From Phenylobacterium sp. CCH9-H3 (GTDB lineage: Bacteria > Pseudomonadota > Alphaproteobacteria > Caulobacterales > Caulobacteraceae): a DNA stretch of 28,332 nucleotides. Location of the stretch: NCBI RefSeq assembly GCF_001557235.1, contig NZ_LSJI01000040.1:1-28332 (forward strand). The letters run 5' to 3'. The translations under genes and the position numbers were made by a program. Below, piece after piece: positions 1 through 6,432 of the stretch (its first letter is position 1; each line of letters begins with the position of its first letter). The notes beneath the pieces were generated by a model. It had not been told where the DNA came from. It saw only the letters and a program-made list of their open reading frames with translations, and ran no database searches.

Positions 1-209
1 CCGACTGCGGCGGCGCCTGCGCCTGCGCCACCTGCCACGTCTATGTGGACGAGGCGTGGCTGGCCAAGACCGGGACCAAGTCCAGCATGGAGGAGTCGAT
101 GCTCGACTTCGCCGAGAGCGTGCAGGACAACAGCCGCCTATCCTGCCAGATCAAGGTCACCGACGAGCTGGACGGCCTGAAGGTGACCATGCCCGAGAGC
201 CAGCACTAA
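1..209 (+). CDS. [2Fe-2S] ferredoxin, adrenodoxin/putidaredoxin type (5' end missing)
   Basis: Only the last 68 residues are in the window, with the frame opening at base 3. The fragment starts at the cluster-binding loop: [15 protein letters not shown] supplies three ligands in the C-x5-C-x2-C spacing, and the fourth is in LSCQIKV. An extra cysteine lies inside the loop. The C-terminal part (NSRLSCQI, then TDELDGLKV) follows the putidaredoxin/adrenodoxin pattern. Such ferredoxins are cytoplasmic electron carriers to cytochromes P450 or to Fe-S cluster assembly. The fragment does not tell which role applies, because the upstream neighbour is outside the window. Stop codon TAA at 207-209. Confidence 0.93.
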   Translation, partial: DCGGACACATCHVYVDEAWLAKTGTKSSMEESMLDFAESVQDNSRLSCQIKVTDELDGLKVTMPESQH

Positions 210-253
210 GCGGCGCCCGGCCGACCGCCGACGTCAGCGTCTCGCCGATCACT

Positions 254-271
254 CCCGCCTTCACCGGCGGG
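254..271. terminator. Short GC hairpin after the ferredoxin
   Basis: CCCGCC (254-259) and GGCGGG (266-271) form a perfect 6-bp stem around a 6-base loop, 45 bp after the ferredoxin stop and before the convergent small-gene cluster. There is no T-tract, so a terminator role is a guess from position. The rest of 210-359 shows nothing I can name. Confidence 0.3.
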
Positions 272-359
272 CCATGGCGCGCGAAGAGATCGTTCTATAT
301 TTGGTCCCACGGCGCGGCTGGGTTAGGCTGAGCGCATGCCGCCGCCCCTGCCCGATCGC

Positions 360-481
360 CTAGTTCGGCGGCGCCTCCACGCTGGTTACCGTCAAGCCGA
401 CGAGTTCGACGGGCTCGAAGGTGTGGGTGATGGCCACGTCGGCGGGGCCAAGGCCGCGACCCTGACCGCCCGTGGGCTCAT
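360..481 (-). pseudogene. Possible fourth small ORF, apparently frameshifted
   Basis: An ATG at 481-479 overlaps the stop of the 43-residue membrane protein as ATGA, the usual coupling pattern here. Its own frame ends after 29 residues at 392 with a serine/proline-rich, unlikely C-terminus. From about 445 a neighbouring frame looks much more protein-like (ADVAITHTFEPVELVG, ending EAPPN) and stops with TAG at 362-360, but it has no good start of its own. One extra base in the CCCC run near 447 would join the two into a protein of about 40 residues. It may be a decayed gene, a sequencing error, or no gene at all. Confidence 0.25.
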
Positions 482-609
482 GGCCGGGGCTCGAGCCTCG
501 GGCGGATCCGGGCTTCGTCGCGCTTCGCCCGGGCCGCCAGCACGATGCAGACGACGCCCAGGGCGATCATGGGAATGACGAGGAGGACCATGGCCAGGAT
601 GTTGATCAT
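478..609 (-). CDS. Small single-span membrane protein, 43 aa
   Basis: Unrecognised. The ATG (609-607) overlaps the stop of the coiled-coil protein as ATGA, so translation is probably coupled. Residues 1-26 (MINILAMVLLVIPMIALGVV onward) form one strong hydrophobic helix with a single cysteine. The remaining 17 residues are highly charged (AARAKRDEARIRPRLEPRP), so the tail should face the cytoplasm by the positive-inside rule. Third codon positions are almost all G or C, as in the neighbouring real genes. The protein is too short for most gene callers. Function unknown; it is probably a membrane partner of the coiled-coil protein encoded just before it. Confidence 0.6.
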   Translation of the reverse strand: MINILAMVLLVIPMIALGVVCIVLAARAKRDEARIRPRLEPRP

Positions 610-791
610 TGGCCGCCGCCCAGGGGATCGGGCGCCCGCGCCGCGCGACGCCCGTGCAGCCGCTCGCGCTCCTGGCGCAGGCGGTTGACCTCGGCCGTGA
701 GGTCGGCCGCCTCGGACTGGAGCTGCGCCACCCTCGCCTTGAGGTAGGCGTTCTCACGCGACAGGGCTTCGGGGGTGGGACCGGCGCTCAT
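606..791 (-). CDS. Small coiled-coil protein, 61 aa
   Basis: Unrecognised. I chose the ATG at 791-789, although the frame stays open to 965, because the upstream extension is basic, serine-rich and has poor codon bias. Residues 9-44 (ENAYLKARVAQLQSEAADLT and onward) carry Leu/Val every three to four residues in a heptad pattern, so a parallel coiled coil or zipper is expected. The C-terminus is proline/glycine-rich. It sits between two tiny membrane proteins, 4 bp after one and overlapping the other by ATGA. It recalls the coiled-coil half of PspB-like proteins, but no membrane helix is fused to it, so I do not assign it to that family. Confidence 0.6.
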   Translation of the reverse strand: MSAGPTPEALSRENAYLKARVAQLQSEAADLTAEVNRLRQERERLHGRRAARAPDPLGGGQ

Positions 792-795
792 GGTT

Positions 796-873
796 TCACC
801 GACGGCCGAAGAGCGCGAAGGCGGGGGGAATGGCCGCGGCGACGAGCACGCAAAGCGCCGAAAGGATGAACAC
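796..873 (-). CDS. Tiny membrane protein, 25 aa, GTG start
   Basis: A clear ribosome binding site (CAGGAG, about 6 bases upstream) precedes a GTG at 873-871. The 25 codons give one hydrophobic helix (FILSALCVLVAAAIPPAFAL) ending in GRR, then TGA four bases before the coiled-coil gene. This is the first gene of a likely three-gene transcript (873 to 478). The good RBS, codon bias and tight spacing argue that it is translated. It could alternatively act as a leader peptide that opens the ribosome binding site of the next gene, which lacks a Shine-Dalgarno sequence of its own. Function unknown. Confidence 0.5.
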   Translation of the reverse strand: MFILSALCVLVAAAIPPAFALFGRR

Positions 874-933
874 CGGAAACTCCTGAACGGGCCGGCCGGC
901 GTGAGTACGCGGGATAGCACGGTCTTTCTGCCT

Positions 934-965
934 CTTATAGCTAGGAGTTCGCCGCCGTAATTCAA
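934..965 (-). promoter_or_regulatory. Candidate promoter of the small-protein cluster
   Basis: On the minus strand TTGAAT (965-960) and TATAAG (939-934) lie about 60 bp before the GTG start, in a stretch clearly richer in A and T than its surroundings. The spacer is about 20 bp, longer than ideal, so this is tentative. The rest of 874-1142 is A/T-rich intergenic DNA with no other feature I can name. Confidence 0.25.
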
Positions 966-1142
966 TAGTCTGAAAATAAAAGGGCGGATTTATATTTGTG
1001 GTTGATGGCTCGCAATGGCGTTCAGCGGCGCTGTTCGCGAGTAATTGCTCGGGTGATACGCTAGCGTTTACTGTTCGCCCGCCGGTCCGTCGCCTTCCGT
1101 GGGCGGCCTGCTAAGGTGACGGTCCACGCCTGGGAGCCAAAC

Positions 1143-1655
1143 ATGCGGCGAGTGCTGACCTGTCATCCGGCCACGCCCTGCCCTGCCGTCGAGGCCATCG
1201 AGACGGAGGCCGTGCGGGCGACCGGATCTGCGTTGGCGCTGCGCTATCGGCTGGCCGGCGCGCTCGGCGCCCTCGTCGTTCCGCCGCCGGCCCGCCCGGC
1301 GCGGGCGGACGGGCTGTGGGAACACACCTGCTTCGAAGCCTTCGTGAGCTTCGGCGGCGACGGGTACTTGGAGTTCAACGTCGCGCCGTCCGGGCGGTGG
1401 GCGGCCTACCGGTTCGACGGCTACCGGCAGGGCATGGCGCCGCTGGAGATCGACCCGCCGCGGATCGAGGTGGAGACGGGCGCCGGCGAACTGGATGTCC
1501 GGGTGGCGCTCGACCTGCCCTCGGAGGGACCGGTGCGGATCGGGCTGACGGCGGTGATCGAGGCGGCCGACGGCGGGCTGTCGTACTGGGCGCTGGCCCA
1601 TCCGCCCGGGCGGCCGGACTTCCATCGGGCGGAGACCCGGGTGTTGGCCCTTTAG
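1143..1655 (+). CDS. DOMON-like domain protein, 170 aa
   Basis: The middle of the protein carries the pattern of the DOMON-like family common in alphaproteobacteria: LWEHTCFEAFV, then YLEFNVAPSGRWAAYRFDGY, and a final SYWALAHPPGRPDFHRAE segment. DOMON folds are beta-sandwiches that often bind heme or sugars. This short cytoplasmic version has no characterised function and no signal peptide. The frame opens at GTG 1116, but the ATG at 1143 has GGAG six bases upstream and is preferred. The gene converges on divL and the two stop codons share bases (TTTAG at 1651-1655), so there is no space for a terminator between them. Confidence 0.8.
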   Translation: MRRVLTCHPATPCPAVEAIETEAVRATGSALALRYRLAGALGALVVPPPARPARADGLWEHTCFEAFVSFGGDGYLEFNVAPSGRWAAYRFDGYRQGMAPLEIDPPRIEVETGAGELDVRVALDLPSEGPVRIGLTAVIEAADGGLSYWALAHPPGRPDFHRAETRVLAL

Positions 1656-3973
1656 GTCGCGAAGCCCAGCTCGGGCTGGCTGACGGCGGTGGCGACTTCG
1701 GGCAGGTGGCAGGTGAAGGTGGCGCCCGCGCCCGGCTCGCTCTCCAGGGCCACCCAGCCGCCGTGCAGCTCGGTGAGGGCCTTGACCAGGGCCAGGCCCA
1801 GGCCCGGGCCGCCGCGCTCGCGGCCAATGAAGCGGTCGAAGATGTGCGCCTGGACGTGGAAGGGGATGCCGCGCCCGGTGTCCGACACCTGCAGCTGCAC
1901 CTCGCCCAGGGCCTTGCGGGCCGCAAGGGTCACCGCGCCCCCGGCCGGGGTCTGGCCGATGGCGTTCTCCATCAGGTGGTCCAGGACCTGGGACAGGCGC
2001 CGGCGGTCGCCGCGGATGACGCCGACGTTGTCCGGCCGCTCCAGCACGATCGAGACCTTGCCGGCCTCGGCCTCGGGCCGCCAGCGGCTGGCCACCTCGA
2101 TCAGCAGGTCGGAGACATTCACGTCCACGAGGTCCAGGGCCATCTCGTCGGCGTCGATCTGGGCCATGTCGAGGACGTCGTCGATGGAGCGGGCGAGCTG
2201 GGTGGCCGCCGACTTCACCGCCGCCGCATAGCCCCTGGCCCGCTCGGTGAGGCCGTCGCCCGAATGCTCCAGCAGCTCGGAATAGCCGATGATGGTGGTG
2301 AGGGGGGTGCGCAGCTCGTACGAGACGTTGCCGACGAAGTCGCGCTTCAGCCGCTCGGCCTCGCTGAGGGCCTGCTCGCGGTCGGCCAGGGCGCTTTCCA
2401 GCCGGCGGGCGTCGGTGACGTCGGTGAAGGCGACCAGGGTGGCGCCGTCCGGCAGCGGGCGGGTGCGGTACTCGACGGTGCGGTCGTCGGAGGTCTGGGC
2501 CTCGCCGGTGATGGGCATGCGGGCCATGGGGTCCGGATCGGCCACCCGGCCCTTCAGGTCCTTCCAGAACACCATGTCGTGCAGCTTGTGGACGCAGAGC
2601 TCGACCACGCCCTCGAAGTCGCCGGCGGCCTCGATCTGCAGCGGGGTGATGTTCCAGAACCGCTCGAAGCTTTCGTTGTGCAGGCGCAGGCGGCCGTCCG
2701 AGCCGAACACGGCGACGGCGTCGGACAGCTTGTCCAGCGTCGCCTGCTGCACCTGGATGAGGGCGTTGTACTGGGCCTTCATCTTCAGCTCGCCGGTGAT
2801 GTCGGCGAAGAGCAGCAGGAGGCCGCCCAGGGGGTGCGACTGGCGCACGACCCGCAGGGTGCGGCCGTCGGGCGTGCTCCACATGTCGTCCGGCTGCTGT
2901 TCCAGCTTCTCGTAGCGGTCGAGCTCGGCGGCCTTCCACTTGGCGTAGTCGGCGGTCTCGGGGATGCGGCGGCGCTGGCGCAGGCGGTCGAGGATCTCGC
3001 CGTGGGTCGGGCGCTCGGCCAGCCAGGCGGGCTCCAGGCCCCAGAGCTCGGCGAAGGCGGTGTTGTGGAAGCTGAGCCGCTTGGCGCCGTCGAAGATCAC
3101 CACGGCGTCGTCCAGGCGGTTCAGGGTCTCGTCGTGGGCCTCGATGTTGCGGCGGGTCTCCTCGCGCGCCTCCTCCAGGTCGGTGAGGTCGTCGGTCCAG
3201 ACGCCGACGCCGCCGCCCTCCAGCGGCTGGGCGGCGATGAGGAAGGCGCGGCGGCGACCGCCGAAGGAGAGCCAGCGCACGGCCTCGCGCCGCTGGCCGA
3301 GGTTGGCCGCCTCGCTGGCGATGGCGTCGGCGCCCTTGTCGAAGGCCACGCCCCGCTGGGCGGCCTCGTCCAGGCTGGCGGCGTCCACGGCCTTCAGCCA
3401 AGCGGCGTTGACCCAGACGGGCGAGCCGTCGGCGGCGGCGATCCAGGCCGGGCAGGACCGGGCGTTGAGGAAGGCGGCGAACCGCGGCGCGGTGGGCAGG
3501 CCCTGGTCCTCGCCCAGCACCGCCGAGACCCGCAGCCAGGCCAGGGCGCCGGCGGCGCGGCCCTCCACCGTCACCACGCCGGCGGGGCCCTTGACCTCGA
3601 AGGCGCAGGCCTCGCCCCGCTCGAACAGGCCGCGCAGGCGGCGGGCGTGATCGGGATCGGCGCGCATCAGCGCGTTGAGCAGGTACTGGGGGTCGTGCAC
3701 CGACAGGCCGAGGGCCGTGCAGCAGACGGCGAGGCTCTCTTCCCCCGAGGCGAGCAGCGCCTGGCCGTCCTCCACGGCGAGCAGGGCCGAATCGAACGCC
3801 TCGGCCGAGGCCTGGGCCGTCTCGGCGCCCACCTCCAGCTGGCGGATGCGCGCCTTCAGGCCCGCGACCCGGCGATCGGCCGCGCGGCGCTGGGCGAAGG
3901 CCCAGAGGACGGCGGAAATGGCCAGGCTGATCGCCCCCGCCGCCGCCGCCAGCATCAGTTCGCGCGCACTCAT
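1652..3973 (-). CDS. divL: Cell-cycle tyrosine kinase-like protein DivL, 773 aa
   Basis: One N-terminal membrane helix (residues 6-27) is followed by several PAS-like segments (about 60-520, for example RLDDAVVIFDGAKRLSFHN and KLSDAVAVFGSDGRLRLHN), a dimerisation helix and an ATPase domain. The H-box reads FVGNVSYELRTPLTTIIGY: Tyr552 takes the place of the phospho-accepting histidine, the hallmark of Caulobacter DivL (769 aa there). The ATPase has its N-box (HLMENAIGQT), G1 (VSDTGRGIP) and G2 (GGPGLGLALVK). In Caulobacter DivL binds phosphorylated DivK and controls CckA, and so CtrA, at the new pole. The gene diverges from the 4105 gene and ends in a stop shared with the DOMON-like gene. Confidence 0.95.
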   Translation of the reverse strand: MSARELMLAAAAGAISLAISAVLWAFAQRRAADRRVAGLKARIRQLEVGAETAQASAEAFDSALLAVEDGQALLASGEESLAVCCTALGLSVHDPQYLLNALMRADPDHARRLRGLFERGEACAFEVKGPAGVVTVEGRAAGALAWLRVSAVLGEDQGLPTAPRFAAFLNARSCPAWIAAADGSPVWVNAAWLKAVDAASLDEAAQRGVAFDKGADAIASEAANLGQRREAVRWLSFGGRRRAFLIAAQPLEGGGVGVWTDDLTDLEEAREETRRNIEAHDETLNRLDDAVVIFDGAKRLSFHNTAFAELWGLEPAWLAERPTHGEILDRLRQRRRIPETADYAKWKAAELDRYEKLEQQPDDMWSTPDGRTLRVVRQSHPLGGLLLLFADITGELKMKAQYNALIQVQQATLDKLSDAVAVFGSDGRLRLHNESFERFWNITPLQIEAAGDFEGVVELCVHKLHDMVFWKDLKGRVADPDPMARMPITGEAQTSDDRTVEYRTRPLPDGATLVAFTDVTDARRLESALADREQALSEAERLKRDFVGNVSYELRTPLTTIIGYSELLEHSGDGLTERARGYAAAVKSAATQLARSIDDVLDMAQIDADEMALDLVDVNVSDLLIEVASRWRPEAEAGKVSIVLERPDNVGVIRGDRRRLSQVLDHLMENAIGQTPAGGAVTLAARKALGEVQLQVSDTGRGIPFHVQAHIFDRFIGRERGGPGLGLALVKALTELHGGWVALESEPGAGATFTCHLPEVATAVSQPELGFAT

Positions 3974-4104
3974 CGACGCCCCGGCGAATCGTTGAGCCCG
4001 AGCTTACGGCCTGCCGCCCCCGGCCGCACCTGCAGCGTCGTCGCGGCCCCCGCCCCCTCTTGCTCCCCTGGGCAGCCCGTGGCCTTTGGGCGAGAATGCC
4101 TCCG

Positions 4105-4671
4105 ATGACGGCCATCCTCTACCCCGTGGCGACCAATGCCGAGCAGGCGCTCTCGCGGCCGCTGGGCCGGGCCGCGCGCGAGAGCGAGGCGCGGCGCCGG
4201 GCCGGGGAGGCCGTGGTCTTCGCCACCGACCCGGTGGGTCCCGCCTTCGCCACCCGCGAGGCGGCGCTGGACGCCTACGCCGGCCGGGTGGAGGACGAGC
4301 GCACCGGCGCCATGCCCGAGGCCGAGGACCGCTACTGCCGCCTGATCGAGCAGGTGGCCGAGGGATCGCCGAGGCCCCGGACCGTCGAGCCCTCGTTCGC
4401 CGACGGCCGCCGCTGGCCCGACCCGCCGAAGCCGCCGCGGACGGTGTGGCGGCTGACCGTCTCCTACTGGCGGATCGGCACGGCCGAACGGCCGCTGGAG
4501 GCGCCCCAGGCCCGTCAGGCGCGCCGCAAGGGCCAGGACCTGGACCCCGACACCCTGCGCGCCATCGCCCGCACGCCGCTCAGGCCCACCAAGCCGCAGC
4601 AGCCGCTGGACATCGGCCTGTTCGAGGTGCGCCCGCCCGAGGCCCCGCATATCGTGATGCCGGATGAGTGA
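4105..4671 (+). CDS. Conserved-looking hypothetical protein, 188 aa
   Basis: Not recognised. It is a soluble protein with no signal peptide or membrane helix. The N-terminus reads MTAILYPVATNAEQALSRPL. An acidic/arginine-rich middle follows, then a tryptophan- and proline-containing segment (PPRTVWRLTVSYWRIG) and a basic Pro-rich end (RTPLRPTKPQQPLDIG). Starts at 4060, 4096 and 4105 are in frame; I chose 4105 because the sequence before it looks non-coding, though 4096 is almost as good. It overlaps the metallopeptidase gene by 8 bases (ATGAGTGA), so the two are co-translated, and it diverges from divL. Codon bias supports a real gene. Confidence 0.75.
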   Translation: MTAILYPVATNAEQALSRPLGRAARESEARRRAGEAVVFATDPVGPAFATREAALDAYAGRVEDERTGAMPEAEDRYCRLIEQVAEGSPRPRTVEPSFADGRRWPDPPKPPRTVWRLTVSYWRIGTAERPLEAPQARQARRKGQDLDPDTLRAIARTPLRPTKPQQPLDIGLFEVRPPEAPHIVMPDE

Positions 4672-5068
4672 CGTGACCGTGGGCCGCGCGCCCTCCCTGG
4701 ACGACCTGGCCGAGATGGCCGAGCGCGCGTTCGCCGCCCTGCCCGAAGGCTTCCGGCGCATGGCCGGCGAGGTGGTGTTCCGCGTGGACGACTTCCCGCC
4801 GGACGACGTACTGGCCGAGCTGGGCATCGAGGATCCGTTCGGCCTCACCGGCCTCTATTCCGGGATCAGCCTGGCGGAGCGGTCGGTGTTCGCCGCCGCC
4901 GCGGAGCCCAGCCGGGTGTTCCTCTACCGCCGTCCGATCCTCGACGAATGGGCCGAGAACGGCGAGGTGACGCTGGAAGAGCTGGTCACCCACGTGCTGG
5001 TCCACGAGATCGGCCACCACTTCGGCCTCTCGGACGGCGACATCGACCTGATCGAGGCCAGCGGCTAG
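4664..5068 (+). CDS. Zincin-like metallopeptidase family protein, 134 aa
   Basis: The C-terminus holds the zinc-protease motif HVLVHEIGHHFGLSD: His114, Glu115 and His118 make the HExxH core, and Asp124 is a possible third ligand. The short length, acidic N-terminus (SLDDLAEMAERAFAALP) and the IEDPFGLTGLYSG segment match the small bacterial family annotated as metallopeptidase family protein. No exported substrate is known and there is no signal peptide, so it should act in the cytoplasm. It overlaps the preceding gene by 8 bases and ends before a large hairpin (5091-5139). Confidence 0.88.
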   Translation: MSDVTVGRAPSLDDLAEMAERAFAALPEGFRRMAGEVVFRVDDFPPDDVLAELGIEDPFGLTGLYSGISLAERSVFAAAAEPSRVFLYRRPILDEWAENGEVTLEELVTHVLVHEIGHHFGLSDGDIDLIEASG

Positions 5069-5090
5069 AGTCTTCCATCTCCTTGACCTT

Positions 5091-5139
5091 GAGCGCAATC
5101 TGATCGCCGAACCGGCTTCCACTTCGGCGGATTGCGCTC
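5091..5139. terminator. Two-step inverted repeat between convergent genes
   Basis: GAGCGCAATC (5091-5100) pairs perfectly with GATTGCGCTC (5130-5139). After a 4-base bulge (TGAT), CGCCGAA (5105-5111) pairs with TTCGGCG (5123-5129). The structure fills the gap between the convergent metallopeptidase and DUF5985 genes, so it probably ends transcription from both sides. There is no T-run, and the precise, bulged arms look more like a dispersed palindromic repeat unit that also serves as a terminator. Confidence 0.6.
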
Positions 5140-5146
5140 CAGGGCC

Positions 5147-5425
5147 TCAGCGCCGGCCGAAGTTCTTGCGCAGGACGGCGGCGATGATCAGCAGGAAGGC
5201 GGCCAGGCGCAGCAGGTACACATAGCCTTGGTTCTCGCTGGGGATCCTGGCCAGGCTCGGGGCCGCCTGATTGAGGGCCAGCAGGGCGAAGGCGACGGCG
5301 AAGGCCAGAAAGAGCCGATCGCCCGTGCGCCGCCAGAACTTCAGGAAGAACAGGCCCACCGCCAGCAGGCCCAGGGTGAGCGCGCCGGCCGCGAAGGCCG
5401 CGACGATCGGATCGGGCTGGCTCAA
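5147..5425 (-). CDS. DUF5985 family membrane protein, second copy, 92 aa
   Basis: Three hydrophobic spans (about residues 6-28, 36-55 and 70-86) carry the DUF5985 pattern, with FFLKFWRRTGDRLFLAFAVAF after the first helix and ALNQAAPS following the second. The start is TTG at 5425-5423: GGGAGG lies seven bases upstream, and the codon overlaps the previous stop as TTGA. No ATG fits, because the upstream frame is a shadow of the other DUF5985 gene. It is an integral inner-membrane protein with no known activity. It is the last gene of a coupled triad with the other DUF5985 gene and a winged-helix protein. The two DUF5985 proteins resemble each other in layout and may form a heteromer. Confidence 0.82.
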   Translation of the reverse strand: MSQPDPIVAAFAAGALTLGLLAVGLFFLKFWRRTGDRLFLAFAVAFALLALNQAAPSLARIPSENQGYVYLLRLAAFLLIIAAVLRKNFGRR

Positions 5426-5694
5426 CGCTCGGCCTCCCAGATGAAGCCATAGAGCAGGACGGCGACCGCCAAGCCGGACGCAGCCTGCCGCAAGGGCCAC
5501 AGGTCCACCTGCGGAAAGAGCACCAGGTCGCCGACCAGGAACAGGTTGTTGACCGACAGGAATACGAAGCCGAGAGCGGACCAGAACAGAAGGCGCGACC
5601 GGGTCTGACGCCAGGCGTGGAGCAACAGGAAGGCGCACCAGAGGCTGGCCGCAAGGCACAGCGCGTACACCAGGGAAGGCCCCAACGCGGCCAT
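5422..5694 (-). CDS. DUF5985 family membrane protein, first copy, 90 aa
   Basis: Three membrane spans (about 6-26, 34-56 and 70-87) carry the family pattern: SLVYALCLAASLWCAFLLL, then a basic loop (WRQTRSRLLFWSALGFVFLS), NNLFLVGDLVLFP and a final LLYGFIWEAER. The ATG (5694-5692) overlaps the stop of the winged-helix gene as TGATG, and the gene's own stop overlaps the TTG of the second DUF5985 gene. All three should therefore be made together. No function has been assigned to the family. The conserved Arg-rich loop and the Asn/Asp residues beside the helices suggest a structural or sensory role rather than an enzyme; this is inference. Confidence 0.85.
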   Translation of the reverse strand: MAALGPSLVYALCLAASLWCAFLLLHAWRQTRSRLLFWSALGFVFLSVNNLFLVGDLVLFPQVDLWPLRQAASGLAVAVLLYGFIWEAER

Positions 5695-6065
5695 CACTTG
5701 TCTCCCCGCCATTTGAACGCATCGGCCAGGCCCTGGATCGGGTCGGGCGGCGCGGCGATCAGGTTGATGATTGCGACCGGCCGTTCGCGATATGCGGCTT
5801 CCAGCCGCCCGGCCAGTTCGTTCAGCACCGGGCTGGCCGGCGAATAGCGCCAGCACCCGTCGTCGTCCTGGACGGCAAGGCCGCTGGTCTGGAACCGCGC
5901 GAGGTTGTCGCGCACGAGATTGTTGCTGGCGCGCAGCTCGCGCACCAGATCATCCGCCGCCCAGCAGCGTTCGACATCCCGCCGGAGCAGCAGCAGAAGC
6001 TCGACCGCCCAGACGGATCTTATGTGCTCGCGCGCAAAGGCGGCGAGTTCTGGGTCGTCCGACAA
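5694..6065 (-). CDS. Winged-helix DNA-binding protein, 123 aa
   Basis: The fold is read from the pattern SVWAVELLLLLRRDVERCWA / ADDLVRELRASNNLVRDNLARFQTSGLA / DDDGCWRYSPAS, that is helix, helix-turn-helix with recognition helix at about residues 44-60, then a beta wing. The C-terminal part is a helix followed by a conserved-looking end (AIINLIAAPPDPIQGLADAF). The start is TTG (6065-6063), preceded by GGAG six bases away; no ATG is available nearby. It is the first gene of a triad with two DUF5985 membrane proteins and lies 34 bp from a perfect 14-bp palindrome that could be its own operator. A local regulator is the simplest reading. Confidence 0.7.
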   Translation of the reverse strand: MSDDPELAAFAREHIRSVWAVELLLLLRRDVERCWAADDLVRELRASNNLVRDNLARFQTSGLAVQDDDGCWRYSPASPVLNELAGRLEAAYRERPVAIINLIAAPPDPIQGLADAFKWRGDK

Positions 6066-6098
6066 CGCCGTCTCCGGATCGACCCCCCCGACGCGCCG

Positions 6099-6112
6099 GA
6101 AGCTATAGCTTC
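6099..6112. promoter_or_regulatory. Perfect 14-bp palindrome, candidate operator
   Basis: GAAGCTATAGCTTC at 6099-6112 is a perfect inverted repeat. It lies 34 bp before the TTG of the winged-helix gene and about 108 bp before the divergent 49-residue gene. Its centre (TATAGC) could also serve as a -10 element. Position and symmetry suggest autoregulation by the winged-helix protein. The rest of 6066-6220 shows nothing further. Confidence 0.45.
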
Positions 6113-6220
6113 GCGCCTGCGGATCAACCCCTAAGGTCGGGATGTCGTCGATCGGTTCGGGATTCGACCGCCCGCGGTCCGGTGGTCTAGAACGACGCCA
6201 GTCGGGGGGAACGGAACATC

Positions 6221-6370
6221 ATGCAGAGACGAAAGGTCGATCGGGCCCAGCGCATGCGTGCGCGCCGGATCTGGTGGGAGCGCAACGGAGCTTTCGTCCG
6301 GGGCTGGCTGACGGGAACCGTGCTGACCGCGGTCGGCGCCTGGATCCTGCAACTGGTGACGTCCTCATAG
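6221..6370 (+). CDS. Small membrane-anchored basic protein, 49 aa
   Basis: Unrecognised. An ATG follows a purine-rich stretch (GGGGGGAACGGAACATC) that can act as ribosome binding site. Residues 1-27 are strongly basic (MQRRKVDRAQRMRARRIWWE), and residues 28-46 form one hydrophobic helix (GWLTGTVLTAVGAWILQLV). The likely topology is a cytoplasmic N-terminus and a C-terminal anchor. GC-rich third positions favour coding in this frame over the frame that reads through from 6142 into the EcsC gene. It precedes the EcsC gene and may be co-transcribed with it. Function unknown. Confidence 0.6.
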   Translation: MQRRKVDRAQRMRARRIWWERNGAFVRGWLTGTVLTAVGAWILQLVTSS

Positions 6371-6432
6371 TCCGCTCAACGCCCCCCGCCGGCGTCACGG
6401 ACGACGCCTACGAGACCTGGGCCCGGGCCGAG

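Noticed and set aside
56..331. Plus-strand frame of 91 residues at the left end
   Set aside because: Overlaps the ferredoxin in another frame; basic, low-complexity translation.
1068..4115. Very long antisense frames over divL (1015 residues on minus, 930 on plus)
   Set aside because: They are Arg/Gly/Ala/Pro-rich translations of a GC-rich coding gene in the wrong frame, with no recognisable domains. divL explains the region fully.
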